Source: Aliamphritea hakodatensis
GTDB lineage: Bacteria; Pseudomonadota; Gammaproteobacteria; Pseudomonadales; Balneatricaceae
NCBI RefSeq assembly: GCF_024347195.1
Contig: NZ_AP025281.1
Span: 3,782,001 to 3,846,000, forward strand
Direction of reading: 5' to 3'
Length of the DNA stretch: 64,000 nt
Both the position numbers and the translations under genes were made by a program. Positions 36,429 through 44,982 of the stretch are shown piece by piece. Numbering within the stretch: position 1 is the stretch's first letter; the number at the start of each line of letters is the position of its first letter. Under the pieces are notes generated by a model. That model was not told the DNA's origin. It was given only the letters and a program-made list of their open reading frames with translations, and did not search any database.

Positions 36429-36506
36429 CTTTAAATCCTCGTTCAGCACAGAAGTAACGGCTAAGCCGTTGTTATTGTTCAGCCCGGGCAGGAAACGCCA
36501 CGGCAG

Positions 36507-36520
36507 CTGGTCTATACCAA
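36507..36520 (-). promoter_or_regulatory. Operator 2 (PhnR-type palindrome) before the AEP transporter
   Basis: Minus strand TTGGT-ATAG-ACCAG, one base different from operators 1 and 3. It begins three bases after the -10 hexamer, so a bound repressor would cover the transcription start. Confidence 0.72.
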
Positions 36521-36523
36521 ATT

Positions 36524-36557
36524 ATTATCAGGCCGGTTAATGACAGATAAGTGACAG
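36524..36557 (-). promoter_or_regulatory. PhoB-type promoter of the AEP transporter operon
   Basis: Minus strand CTGTCAC-TTAT-CTGTCAT (36540-36557) is an almost perfect Pho box. Exactly 10 bases later stands GATAAT (36524-36529) as -10. This is the usual layout where PhoB replaces a -35 element. Confidence 0.78.
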
Positions 36558-36630
36558 CCAGATAACGGAATTTTTACAATTTCAGCGAACGGCCCTGCCG
36601 GCATTCAAAACGATTCACATTCGACAAACC

Positions 36631-36659
36631 AAAAAAAACGGGATGCAATGCATCCCGTT
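36631..36659 (-). terminator. Terminator after phnY
   Basis: Minus strand ACGGGATGC-ATT-GCATCCCGT followed by a run of T, about 20 bases after the phnY stop. Confidence 0.9.
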
Positions 36660-36680
36660 CTCTGCCGTTTCCTGCAGCCG

Positions 36681-37541
36681 TTACAGCGCAGACTTACTGT
36701 GAGCGGTAGGTGTGGCTACGTGAAAACTCGGGTTATCAAACTCCCGGTGTTTCATGTCGTAGTACGCATCATAGAAATCGCCGAAATGCTGCGCATTAAA
36801 GGTGTAGAACATCGCCCGGCGGGATTTTTCCGAAGCATTTTTCTCAGAATAATGGGGTACGTAGGAATCGAAAATCACCACATCACCGGGTTTTGCTTCA
36901 ACCGGCTGCCACTTAATCCGGTCGACCACCTCCTGCTGAATCGCACCGTGGCTGCTGCCGCCGTCATAGCTGGGCAGGATCGGCAATTCACCGTTCGGTG
37001 TAGTCTGTAATGCATAATCATGGCCTTCCAGATCCCGACGGTAATTTTCCGGGAAGTACAGACAACCGTTTTCCAGGGTTGCTTCATCCAGAAAGATCGC
37101 CACGGTCACATGGAAATTAGGTTTGAGGTGATTGTAGGCAATCACATCCTGATGGGGTTCGAACGCGCCGCCGCCCGGATTTTTAGCGTTGCACTTATCT
37201 TTAAACAACACGAAGTCATCGCCGGTCAGGGCTTTAATAAACCCCTGTAACTTAGGCACCAGTTGCTCACGGATAACCGGGTTATAGCCTTTAATATATT
37301 CGTAGCGGCATACCTTTAGCGGATCATCAATTTCAGGCACAACGATCAGCTCAGCAAGGTTCTGCTGATAGAAGTCATTCAGGCTTTCACCGCTTTGCTG
37401 TATCTGTCCCAGCAACTGACCGGAATGACCGTACAGGTCAGCACTGGCGGCTTCCAGCATCTGCATATCCCCGGTATTCAGCCCCTGTTCCAGCACAATA
37501 TAGCCCTGACGCATAAAACGGTCTTTATTAAATGCAGACAT
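36681..37541 (-). CDS. phnY: 2-aminoethylphosphonate dioxygenase (PhnY-type, Fe(II)/2-oxoglutarate)
   Basis: 286 residues, phytanoyl-CoA dioxygenase fold. Iron ligands His and Asp lie in FEPHQDVIAY (about residue 130) and the distal His in VPHYSEKN, with the 2-oxoglutarate Arg in EKSRRAMFY. PhnY hydroxylates carbon 1 of AEP; the product is the substrate of PhnZ, encoded directly upstream with only 2 bases between them. The call rests on the fold plus the phnZ pairing; other substrates of this broad family cannot be excluded by sequence alone. Confidence 0.88.
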   Translation of the reverse strand: MSAFNKDRFMRQGYIVLEQGLNTGDMQMLEAASADLYGHSGQLLGQIQQSGESLNDFYQQNLAELIVVPEIDDPLKVCRYEYIKGYNPVIREQLVPKLQGFIKALTGDDFVLFKDKCNAKNPGGGAFEPHQDVIAYNHLKPNFHVTVAIFLDEATLENGCLYFPENYRRDLEGHDYALQTTPNGELPILPSYDGGSSHGAIQQEVVDRIKWQPVEAKPGDVVIFDSYVPHYSEKNASEKSRRAMFYTFNAQHFGDFYDAYYDMKHREFDNPSFHVATPTAHSKSAL

Positions 37542-37543
37542 GA

Positions 37544-38092
37544 TCAGGCCCCCTGTTCCATTCGCTGAGTGCTGGCCTGCAGCTGCGGCAGGTAGTGTGT
37601 AAACGGCTGCAGGCTCAGCTCCTGAATCTTACCTTCGTCGTCCCAGCGACGCAGTTTAATGGCAGACTCAGAATAGGTTTCAGCCAGAAAAGCATCCCGC
37701 TCTTCAGGGGTCATCAGGCCGCCCTGATGGTGGAATGAATCCAGTGATGCTGCAGACAGGCCTTCCAGATAGCCCTGCTCCACCGAACACAAATAGCGCT
37801 TCGCCTGCGCATGTAAACGGATCGGCTCGGTCACTGCCGGTGAGAAGTAGTCCGCCAGAAACTCAGCCCCCACGGCATCGTGCTTGTAATTGCCGTAAGC
37901 AAGATCGGTGGCTGCCAGCAAATGTCCGATGTCATGTAACAGTGCTGCCGTTACCAGCTCATCAGATTCACCGGCACGTACCGCCAGCTCAGCACACTGC
38001 ACAGCATGTTCGGTTTGTGTAATGTCTTCGCCGTAGGTCTGGTTGCCTTCGGCAGCAAACAAATCTGTAATGTGTTTAACGATTGGATACAT
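37544..38092 (-). CDS. phnZ: 2-amino-1-hydroxyethylphosphonate dioxygenase (PhnZ-type HD protein)
   Basis: 182 residues from ATG 38092 (the frame to 38146 is not needed). Mixed-valence di-iron HD oxygenase that cleaves the C-P bond to give glycine and phosphate. Expected ligands are visible: His in TQTEHAVQCA, His-Asp in LLHDIGH, His in KHDAVGAEF, His in RLHAQAKRYL and Asp in LRRWDDEG. The substrate-gating region reads TYGED. It lies between the HAD gene and phnY in one operon. Confidence 0.88.
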   Translation of the reverse strand: MYPIVKHITDLFAAEGNQTYGEDITQTEHAVQCAELAVRAGESDELVTAALLHDIGHLLAATDLAYGNYKHDAVGAEFLADYFSPAVTEPIRLHAQAKRYLCSVEQGYLEGLSAASLDSFHHQGGLMTPEERDAFLAETYSESAIKLRRWDDEGKIQELSLQPFTHYLPQLQASTQRMEQGA

Positions 38093-38176
38093 AGGTCTGC
38101 CCGTCAGAGTTATCCGGTTTCTTCTCACCTGAAAAACCGGTTTCATACAATGGCGGGCAGAAATTCTGACCGCCGC

Positions 38177-38833
38177 CTAAATGGTCCAGTTAAGTTGTGG
38201 CCAGTTGCGCTCTCCGGCGATTACTGCCAGGCGCGGATCAGGGTTGGTCGCCACGGGCTGTTCCACCACTTCCAGCAAGGGCAGATCATTCATGGAATCG
38301 CTGTAAAACGCCGCGCCTTCCAACGACTCCTGCTCCGCTTCAAGCCATGCATGCAGCCGGGTAACTTTGCCCTCCTGATAGGTTGGCACCCCGTCGACCT
38401 CACCGGTATAACGGTTGTTCTCCGTCACCAGCTCGATCGCCAGCACATCTTCCACAGCCAGTTGCTTCGCCACCGCCCGTACAATGAAGGCTGCTGTCGC
38501 CGAGACAATCACTAACCGGTGACCGGCACTGCGCAGCTCCTTCAGCAATGTCTTTGCCTGGGGATAAATCTTCGCCACGATCACTTCAGCGACAAAACTC
38601 TCAGTGAGATGATCGATCTCCGCCACACTCATATGCGCCAGCGGCTTTACCTGAAACGCAATGTATTCATGCACCGACATACACCCTTGTGTGTACTGCT
38701 CCATCAGCCGTTCTTCTTCTGCTATAAATTCAGGATCAGTCACCAGACCGGTATCCTTCAGATATTCACAAAACAGCGAAGAGGTATCGCAACAGGTCAG
38801 TGTTTCGTCCAGGTCAAAAATGCGTAACGCCAT
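38177..38833 (-). CDS. HAD-IB phosphatase, paralogue of the gene at 19967-20659
   Basis: 218 residues. HAD motifs IFDLDET, VSATAAF, Lys in EGKVTRLHAW and YSDSMNDLPLL are intact. It is the first gene of the HAD-phnZ-phnY operon, under a Pho box and operator 3. PhnZ already releases phosphate, so the HAD enzyme probably serves another substrate, for example a phosphomonoester brought in with phosphonates. That role is inference; family membership is clear. Confidence 0.88.
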   Translation of the reverse strand: MALRIFDLDETLTCCDTSSLFCEYLKDTGLVTDPEFIAEEERLMEQYTQGCMSVHEYIAFQVKPLAHMSVAEIDHLTESFVAEVIVAKIYPQAKTLLKELRSAGHRLVIVSATAAFIVRAVAKQLAVEDVLAIELVTENNRYTGEVDGVPTYQEGKVTRLHAWLEAEQESLEGAAFYSDSMNDLPLLEVVEQPVATNPDPRLAVIAGERNWPQLNWTI

Positions 38834-38876
38834 GGCTTAAAGTCTCATCTCGATTGAAAGCAGAAAAACTACAACT

Positions 38877-38898
38877 CAATCTGGTATAGACCAGATTG
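38877..38898 (-). promoter_or_regulatory. Operator 3 (PhnR-type palindrome), longest copy
   Basis: CAATCTGGT-ATAG-ACCAGATTG: nine-base arms around ATAG. The outer arm overlaps the -10 hexamer of the HAD-phnZ-phnY promoter, so binding would block it. Confidence 0.75.
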
Positions 38899-38928
38899 TA
38901 TGGTCGAAATATTACAGGGGAATGACAA
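38895..38928 (-). promoter_or_regulatory. PhoB-type promoter of the HAD-phnZ-phnY operon
   Basis: Minus strand TTGTCAT-TCCC-CTGTAAT (38911-38928; 12 of 14 Pho positions), then exactly 10 bases, then TACAAT (38895-38900) as -10. Spacing is the same as at the transporter promoter. The remaining bases to 39104 hold G-rich runs and dyads that I cannot assign. Confidence 0.72.
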
Positions 38929-39104
38929 TCCTGTCGATGGAGAAAAGCTGGGGGGAGTGTTTAAGGGAAGTAATACCTCCGGGACAGGCAGCTGTAATGA
39001 CAGGGGGGGGACTGCCAAAGCAGACTCGCAGGGCAACCTACTTTGCTACGCAGCAGCTGCCACGGGATATCTTAAGTCCGTGCAAAACCGGGTTAATACT
39101 GCAT

Positions 39105-41654
39105 TTATCCGTCAGAAATACTATGCGAGTCGCTCACCAGCTGCTGAAATGCCTCAAAGGCTAAAGGTTTGCTGTACAGATACCCCTGGAAATACATGCA
39201 CCCTTCCTTTGCAAGAATACCCGCCTGACTTTCCTGTTCGATGCCTTCAGCGATGACCTTAAGGCCCAGGCTGTCAGACATCGCCAGTATGGCAGTCACC
39301 AGCGCATGGCCATGGTTATCAGAGCTGAGTTCGTTGACAAAGGAGCGGTCAATTTTAAGCGTGGTGATCGGATACTTATGCAGATAACTCAGTGACGAAT
39401 ACCCGGTACCGAAATCATCAATTGAAATGCCAATACCTAAGCGTCTCAGCTTTTCAAACTGTTCCAGAATCAGACAATCATCGTTGAGCATGATGCTCTC
39501 GGTAATTTCGAGAACCAGCCGGTGCGGCGCCAGCCCGGTTGCCTGCAATGTGCCGGCCACCAGCGCCGGCATGTTTCCATTCTTAAACTGATCACATGAG
39601 ACGTTCACAGAAACAAAGAAGTCATCCGGGCAGCTGTCCAGTATGTGCGCGATCTGAGAGCAAGCTTCCTGCAGCACCCACTCCCCCATGACGGTAATTA
39701 ACCCACACTCTTCCGCCAGGCCAATAAAATCATTGGGGTACACCAGCCCCACGTCAGGACGTTGCCAGCGTATCAGGGCTTCGGCTCCGACGATGCAGTT
39801 TGTACGGGCATCAATGACCGGCTGGTAATGCAGTACGAATTCCTGCCTGACAGCGGCTTTTCGCAGCGCGTTTTCAAGCTCGATACGCTGCTGTGCTTCC
39901 AGATGCATATCTGCAGAATAATACTGAAAGGTATTACGGCCACTGTTTTTGGCTTTATACATGGCGCTGTCTGCATTTCTCAACAGCTCTTCAATGGTAT
40001 TACCGTCTTCAGGATAAACCGTTATACCTATGCTGGCTGACAGATAAACATCATTGTTATCAATATGATATGGCTGAGCAAGGGTATTCAGTATGGTTCT
40101 GATGGTATCTTCCATATGATGGGTATCAGGCAAATCAGGAAAGATAACTGCAAACTCATCCCCCCCAAGCCTGGCGACCGTATCAGACTGTCTGACATGG
40201 CCGCTTATCCGTTTCCCCACCTGCTTGAGTAACCGGTCACCGAAGGTATGGCCAAAGCTGTCATTCACCTGCTTAAAGCGGTCAAGGTCAATAAACAGTA
40301 ACGAGACCAGGCTGTTATTTCTGTCGGAACGGTAAATTGCGCTGGCAAACCGGTCTTTTAACAAATGCCGGTTCGCAAGGCCGGTCAGCGCGTCATAGTT
40401 TGCCTGATACTCAATTTTTTCTTCATACTCCTTACGCTTGGTAATGTCGCTGAACAAAGCAACATAACCATTTAAATCTCCCTGTTCATCATACATAGCA
40501 GACACAGACAGCCACTGGGGATAAATGGAGCCATTTTTCTTGCGGTTCCAGATTTCACTTTCCCATTTACCGGTCAGCTCAAGTGTCTTGAACATCTCCA
40601 CATAAAAGGCCCCGTCATGATGCCCGGAAGTCAGCACTGCTGGCGTTTTACCCAGCACCTCATCCCGCTGGTAGCCGGTGATTTCAGTAAAAGCTTTATT
40701 GACCTTGATAATCTTTTTATCGACATCCGTAACCATCACCGCTTCGGTCGCGGTCTCCAGAACGGTTGCCGCTAACTGCAGCTCCCGTTCTTTCTCTTTA
40801 CGCTCGGTAATGTTGCGGTCCAGCCCCCGGTATCCACGGAACTCGCCTTTGGCGTCAAAGATAGGCACGCCGCTGGTTTCCAGGTACACAAGGCTGCCGT
40901 CTTTATGAATGCTCAGGTTTTCCAGGGCCGAAAATGTCTCGCGGTTATCCCAGACGGGCTTAAACAGCGCCTGCACCCTTTGAGATTCTTTTTCAGGCAT
41001 GAAATCGAACGGTTTTCTGCCAATCAGCTCTTCTGGCAGATAGCCTAAAATGCCCTCAGGGATGGTTGAGGAAAAACTGTATTCCAGATGTTCATTGACT
41101 TCCCAGATGATGTCCGATGAACAGTAGGCGATGTCCCGGAATTTCTTTTCCTGATCGGTCAGCAGTTTCATGATCTGCAGGCGTTCATACTCGGCCGCGA
41201 TTCGCCCCGTAACCAAATCAAAATATGTCAGGATAAAGTCTTCATTCTGAATCGGCTGACTGTTCAGGGCGATAATCAGGCCAAAAGGTGCCCCCTCAAC
41301 AGAGAAAAGCGGTACTCCCACATAGCCTTCAACATTCATATGTTGCAGTAACAGATCTTCAGGAAAGGCCAGCTGGGCATCCTTACTGATCACACAGGCA
41401 TCGTTACAGACCACCGTTTCACAGGGGGTTCCGGATAACTGATAGACGATATTGTCAGCCCGCTCACCGTTAGAGAAAACCGCTTTAGTCTGAATCGCGG
41501 TATTGCTTTCAACCAGTTCGCCGATTAATACGATGTCCACTTCCAGAACACCACTGAGGTATTCAACCAGGGCCTCAAAATACACCTGGCCAATTTTTGC
41601 AGACGTGGCATCTGACAGCCTTTTAACTTCGAGTGCTATATCTGAAAAAGCCAT
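39105..41654 (-). CDS. GAF-PAS-PAS-GGDEF-EAL cyclic-di-GMP enzyme
   Basis: 849 residues from ATG 41654 (AGGTAGGT upstream; the frame to 41681 starts with GTG). GAF-like region about 20-160, PAS domains about 165-290 and 295-415 with PAC motifs (GYRGLDRNITERK, YVALFSDITKRK), then GGDEF (VARLGGDEFAV, with RQSD inhibition site five residues before) and EAL (GAEALIRW, LEITESI, IDDFGTGYSSL, LKIDRSF, AEGIEQ). Both catalytic sets look complete. It is soluble. It sits between phnR and the phosphonate genes, in the same direction. Confidence 0.92.
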   Translation of the reverse strand: MAFSDIALEVKRLSDATSAKIGQVYFEALVEYLSGVLEVDIVLIGELVESNTAIQTKAVFSNGERADNIVYQLSGTPCETVVCNDACVISKDAQLAFPEDLLLQHMNVEGYVGVPLFSVEGAPFGLIIALNSQPIQNEDFILTYFDLVTGRIAAEYERLQIMKLLTDQEKKFRDIAYCSSDIIWEVNEHLEYSFSSTIPEGILGYLPEELIGRKPFDFMPEKESQRVQALFKPVWDNRETFSALENLSIHKDGSLVYLETSGVPIFDAKGEFRGYRGLDRNITERKEKERELQLAATVLETATEAVMVTDVDKKIIKVNKAFTEITGYQRDEVLGKTPAVLTSGHHDGAFYVEMFKTLELTGKWESEIWNRKKNGSIYPQWLSVSAMYDEQGDLNGYVALFSDITKRKEYEEKIEYQANYDALTGLANRHLLKDRFASAIYRSDRNNSLVSLLFIDLDRFKQVNDSFGHTFGDRLLKQVGKRISGHVRQSDTVARLGGDEFAVIFPDLPDTHHMEDTIRTILNTLAQPYHIDNNDVYLSASIGITVYPEDGNTIEELLRNADSAMYKAKNSGRNTFQYYSADMHLEAQQRIELENALRKAAVRQEFVLHYQPVIDARTNCIVGAEALIRWQRPDVGLVYPNDFIGLAEECGLITVMGEWVLQEACSQIAHILDSCPDDFFVSVNVSCDQFKNGNMPALVAGTLQATGLAPHRLVLEITESIMLNDDCLILEQFEKLRRLGIGISIDDFGTGYSSLSYLHKYPITTLKIDRSFVNELSSDNHGHALVTAILAMSDSLGLKVIAEGIEQESQAGILAKEGCMYFQGYLYSKPLAFEAFQQLVSDSHSISDG

Positions 41655-41785
41655 ATACCTACCTGAGTAACCGCTGATCACTCATAGTAGCAAGGTTAAA
41701 AGGCGCGGGGCGCCAACAGGGTTGGCCTTGGAACCATTTTGGGGATAAATCAGGAAGAATACGTGCCTGAAGCAACCCTTCAGAA

Positions 41786-42499
41786 CTAGCCGTCAATATT
41801 CACCACCAGCTTAATCGCATCGTGCAGCCAGTACTCCCGGTCGAACTCCAGAAAATCACCCTTTTCGTCATAACAGAGCCGCTCCAGATACAGGCCTGTG
41901 CTGCCCTGATTGACATTAAGAATACTGGCTTCATCCCCCACCAGTGCCTGTGAGCAGACTTCAATTTTCCGTTCAGCCGGGGCCAGTTGGTAGGTTTCCC
42001 GCAGCATTTTCCAAAGGGAGCTGTCGGTATCCTGATTGAGCAGCCCCGGACATTTCAGCGGGTTAACATAGTTATGCTCCACCAGCAGGCAGCGGTCATC
42101 CACAAAACGGCGGCGTACGAAATGATAAATAGGTGAGCCCGCCGGCATATCACACTGATCTGCCAGCCAGACCGGGGTTTCGGTAATGATCTTGGTAAGG
42201 GTTTCGGTACGGGGCACGAAGCCCTGTTCAGCCACATAGCAGGTAAAACCGGCATCACGGCTGGGCTCATAGCTGAGCCGTGCCGGCGTGACAAACCAGC
42301 CACGCCGGTTAGAACGGTAGATGCGCCCTTCCGCTTCCAGCTGCCCCAGCGCCTGACGCAGGGTCACCCGGGTGGTTTTAAAACGTTCTGCCAGTTCACG
42401 TTCTGCCGGTAACCTGGCCTGGCTGCCCAGGCGGTTGGCGGTGATCCATTCCCAGAGCTGATCACGAACCTGAAGGTAAACCGGAGAATTACTGAGCAT
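41786..42499 (-). CDS. phnR: GntR/UTRA transcriptional regulator, PhnR-like
   Basis: 237 residues from ATG 42499. Winged helix LPAERELAERFKTTRVTLRQALGQLE, then a UTRA ligand-binding domain (YHFVRRRFVDDRCLLVEHNYVNP, LYLERLCYDEKGDFLEFDREYW). HutC-group regulators bind palindromes with TGGT/ACCA arms, which match the three operators in this island, so it is the likely repressor with AEP or a derivative as inducer. It lies 82 bases after polB and may be read from that operon as well as from its own promoter. Confidence 0.82.
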   Translation of the reverse strand: MLSNSPVYLQVRDQLWEWITANRLGSQARLPAERELAERFKTTRVTLRQALGQLEAEGRIYRSNRRGWFVTPARLSYEPSRDAGFTCYVAEQGFVPRTETLTKIITETPVWLADQCDMPAGSPIYHFVRRRFVDDRCLLVEHNYVNPLKCPGLLNQDTDSSLWKMLRETYQLAPAERKIEVCSQALVGDEASILNVNQGSTGLYLERLCYDEKGDFLEFDREYWLHDAIKLVVNIDG

Positions 42500-42581
42500 T
42501 GAAGCGGTCCTGCTGGCGAAAAAGGATGATTTAACAACTGGTTGCCATTCTAACAGCAAAGACCTGCCAGAATAACCGGCG

Positions 42582-44972
42582 TCAGAACAGCTGAAACTGC
42601 GGTGTTGCCAGGGATTCAAAGTCCTGATTAAGAAACACCAGAATGGTATCGATCACCGGCATCAGCTGTTTGTCGGCATAGTGTTGATAATCAATCGCCG
42701 AGGTACGGTAGCGGGCAGGTTCCGGGCCATTCACAGTGATCACATACTCAATGTAGGTACCGGCGGATATCTGATCCGGCTTGCCTTCTTTCGCCAATTG
42801 TTCACAGAGCTTATGTGCCGCCTGAATCTGTGGCGGTTTGTTTTTCTGATAGTCCGCCAGTGGCCGGCGCAGGCGCTTGCGGTAAACCAGTTCATCATCC
42901 ACTGACCCGGTCCGTAAATCTTTCAGCACCGCCTGCAGATATTCCAGATAGGGCTGGTCAGTAAAGACTCTTTCATACAGCTCCTGCTGCACCCTCCGGG
43001 CCAGCGGTGTCCAGTCAGAGCGGACATTCTCAAGCCCCTTGAAAACCATCCGGTGACTGCCATCGGTCTGATACTGAATGCCGGCATAGCGCTTCTTGGT
43101 ACCTTTGTCGGAATGGCGCATGGTCGGCATCAGAAAACGCTGGTAGTGCGTCTCAAACTCCAGTTCCAGGTGGCAGTCGATATCAAACCGTTCCCGCAGG
43201 TTCTCGCACCACCAGCGGTTCAGTTCCGTGGCCAGCCGCCGGCCTTCCGCAGCCGCCTGATCTGCCGGGAAATCATTCCCCAGCCAGACGAACACAGAGT
43301 CGGTATCGCCATAAATCACTTTATGGCCGAAGGCCTGTTCTATCCGGTCTTTAGTGCGGTTAAGGATTTCATGACCGCGCAGGGTAATCGAACCGGACAG
43401 ACGGGAATCAAAGAAACGGCAAACATTAGATCCCAGCACCCCGTAAAAGCTGTTCATGATGATCTTGATCGCCTGCGAGAGCGGCGCGTTCTGTTCGGCC
43501 TTGGCCTGATCCCGGGCAGACCACAGGGTCTCAATAATCGACGGCAGAATACTGTCACGGCGGTCGAATACGCCGTTATTAAAACCGGGAATCAGGTACT
43601 CAGGTGGCACTTCGGTACCCGTGCCCTGCGCCAGCCCATAGGGGTCGACCATAAAGGTCAGAATGATACTGGGATACAGGCTCTTAAAGTCCAGCACCAG
43701 CACATGTTCAAACAGCCCCGGTACCGAGTCCATAACAAAACCGCCGGGGGCCCCCATGTCTGCACCGGAAGCATACACCCGGGCCACGTAGCCCTTACGG
43801 TGCAGCCGGGGTAAATACTGGTTATCAAAGGCTGCCGCCGAACCGCCGATTTTATCCAGTGCCAGCCCGGTTAACCGGCCCCGCTCCACCAGATAGTGCA
43901 GCAACTGGGCTTTTTCGAAGATATCCCAGACCAGCTTACAGTCTTCCAGATTATATTCCGCCAGCAGGCGGGGATTGTCCCGGTAAGTTTGCTGAATTTC
44001 TTCGCCACGGTTGAGGCCATCATCGACCTGATGGCCAAGCAGCTTGCCCCGTTCCAGCAAATGGTTAGCGACATATTCAAGAGAGAAGCTTTCGAACTGA
44101 AAGGTAGCCCCTTTGAGGGTGTCAATGCCGTCGATGACCACCCGGCCGGCGATCCGGCAGAACCACTTACCCTGCCCGGAACGCATCACATTCAGCGGGC
44201 TGTTGTCCCGCCCCAGTGACAGACGCACACCTAGCAGCCGAGCCCGTTCGTAGATCACCCGAAAATCAAAACCGACCACGTTCCAGCCAATGAAAATGTC
44301 CGGGTCGTATTCCCGGGTAATCCGGTCAAAGGCTTTAAGTAACTGACGCTCATCCGGCACATAGGTCAGCCAGTCATCGGCGGGCTGATTATCTGGCGTA
44401 TCCGCAGGCGGCTCACCGATCATTACCACCTGACGGAAATCATCCGCATAGAAACCGATGGAGAAGATATGATCCGCCCGCATCGTGGTTTCAATATCCA
44501 GCGAGAGCATTTTCAGCGGCGGCTTAACGTCCACCGGCTGAAGCCGCATGCCCTGTTCAGTCATCATCGCCCGGGCACCGGCCTGAATAAAACGTTCCAT
44601 CAGATATCGGTCAACGCCCCGGATATCTTCTTCCATCATGCCGATATGGGCACGGGTCAGCCGTTCAATCACCTGCCGCTGTACCGCCAGTGACTGGCAA
44701 TACAGCCCGTGAACGCCCCGCTGCTCCAGCTCTTTTAACGGCAGATCCGCCAGCCGCCAGCCCTGCAGATCGTGCAGCAGGGTCTGTATTTCAGGAACAT
44801 CGTCGTCAAACACAAAAAAGACCACTTCCTGGCCTTTGATGGTGACGTTGAACGCAGCGCTGGTATCTTTCAGCCAGTAGCTGAAATCCACCCCGTCCCG
44901 GCCGTCATACTGCTGCCGGGTAAGGATAAATCCTTCCCGGCCAGTGGCTAACGACATCCCGGCGGTTTCCAT
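42582..44972 (-). CDS. polB: DNA polymerase II (family B)
   Basis: 796 residues. Proofreading motif LSLDIETT near 160, polymerase motifs DFKSLYPSII, NSFYGVLGS and YGDTDSVF are intact. Damage-inducible translesion and repair polymerase. The longest frame opens with TTG at 44993; ATG 44972 with GGTGA upstream fits better, and ATG 44957 is a third option since E. coli PolB begins close to GFILTR. It lies at the end of the mevalonate operon, right after mvaD. No LexA box was seen directly upstream, as expected for an inner operon gene. Confidence 0.95.
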   Translation of the reverse strand: METAGMSLATGREGFILTRQQYDGRDGVDFSYWLKDTSAAFNVTIKGQEVVFFVFDDDVPEIQTLLHDLQGWRLADLPLKELEQRGVHGLYCQSLAVQRQVIERLTRAHIGMMEEDIRGVDRYLMERFIQAGARAMMTEQGMRLQPVDVKPPLKMLSLDIETTMRADHIFSIGFYADDFRQVVMIGEPPADTPDNQPADDWLTYVPDERQLLKAFDRITREYDPDIFIGWNVVGFDFRVIYERARLLGVRLSLGRDNSPLNVMRSGQGKWFCRIAGRVVIDGIDTLKGATFQFESFSLEYVANHLLERGKLLGHQVDDGLNRGEEIQQTYRDNPRLLAEYNLEDCKLVWDIFEKAQLLHYLVERGRLTGLALDKIGGSAAAFDNQYLPRLHRKGYVARVYASGADMGAPGGFVMDSVPGLFEHVLVLDFKSLYPSIILTFMVDPYGLAQGTGTEVPPEYLIPGFNNGVFDRRDSILPSIIETLWSARDQAKAEQNAPLSQAIKIIMNSFYGVLGSNVCRFFDSRLSGSITLRGHEILNRTKDRIEQAFGHKVIYGDTDSVFVWLGNDFPADQAAAEGRRLATELNRWWCENLRERFDIDCHLELEFETHYQRFLMPTMRHSDKGTKKRYAGIQYQTDGSHRMVFKGLENVRSDWTPLARRVQQELYERVFTDQPYLEYLQAVLKDLRTGSVDDELVYRKRLRRPLADYQKNKPPQIQAAHKLCEQLAKEGKPDQISAGTYIEYVITVNGPEPARYRTSAIDYQHYADKQLMPVIDTILVFLNQDFESLATPQFQLF

Positions 44973-44982
44973 ACAGTCACCG

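Noticed and set aside
38997..39014. Another Pho box at the CTGTCAT on the minus strand
   Set aside because: Only one half matches; the second heptamer at the right spacing is poor and no -10 follows.
38990..39075. Cyclic-di-GMP riboswitch next to the GGDEF/EAL gene
   Set aside because: Some words such as CGCAGGGCAA recall the motif, but the full set of conserved loops and stems could not be matched.
38900..39256. Plus-strand open frames before the GGDEF/EAL gene end
   Set aside because: They cover the Pho box and run into the opposite-strand gene; composition is not protein-like.
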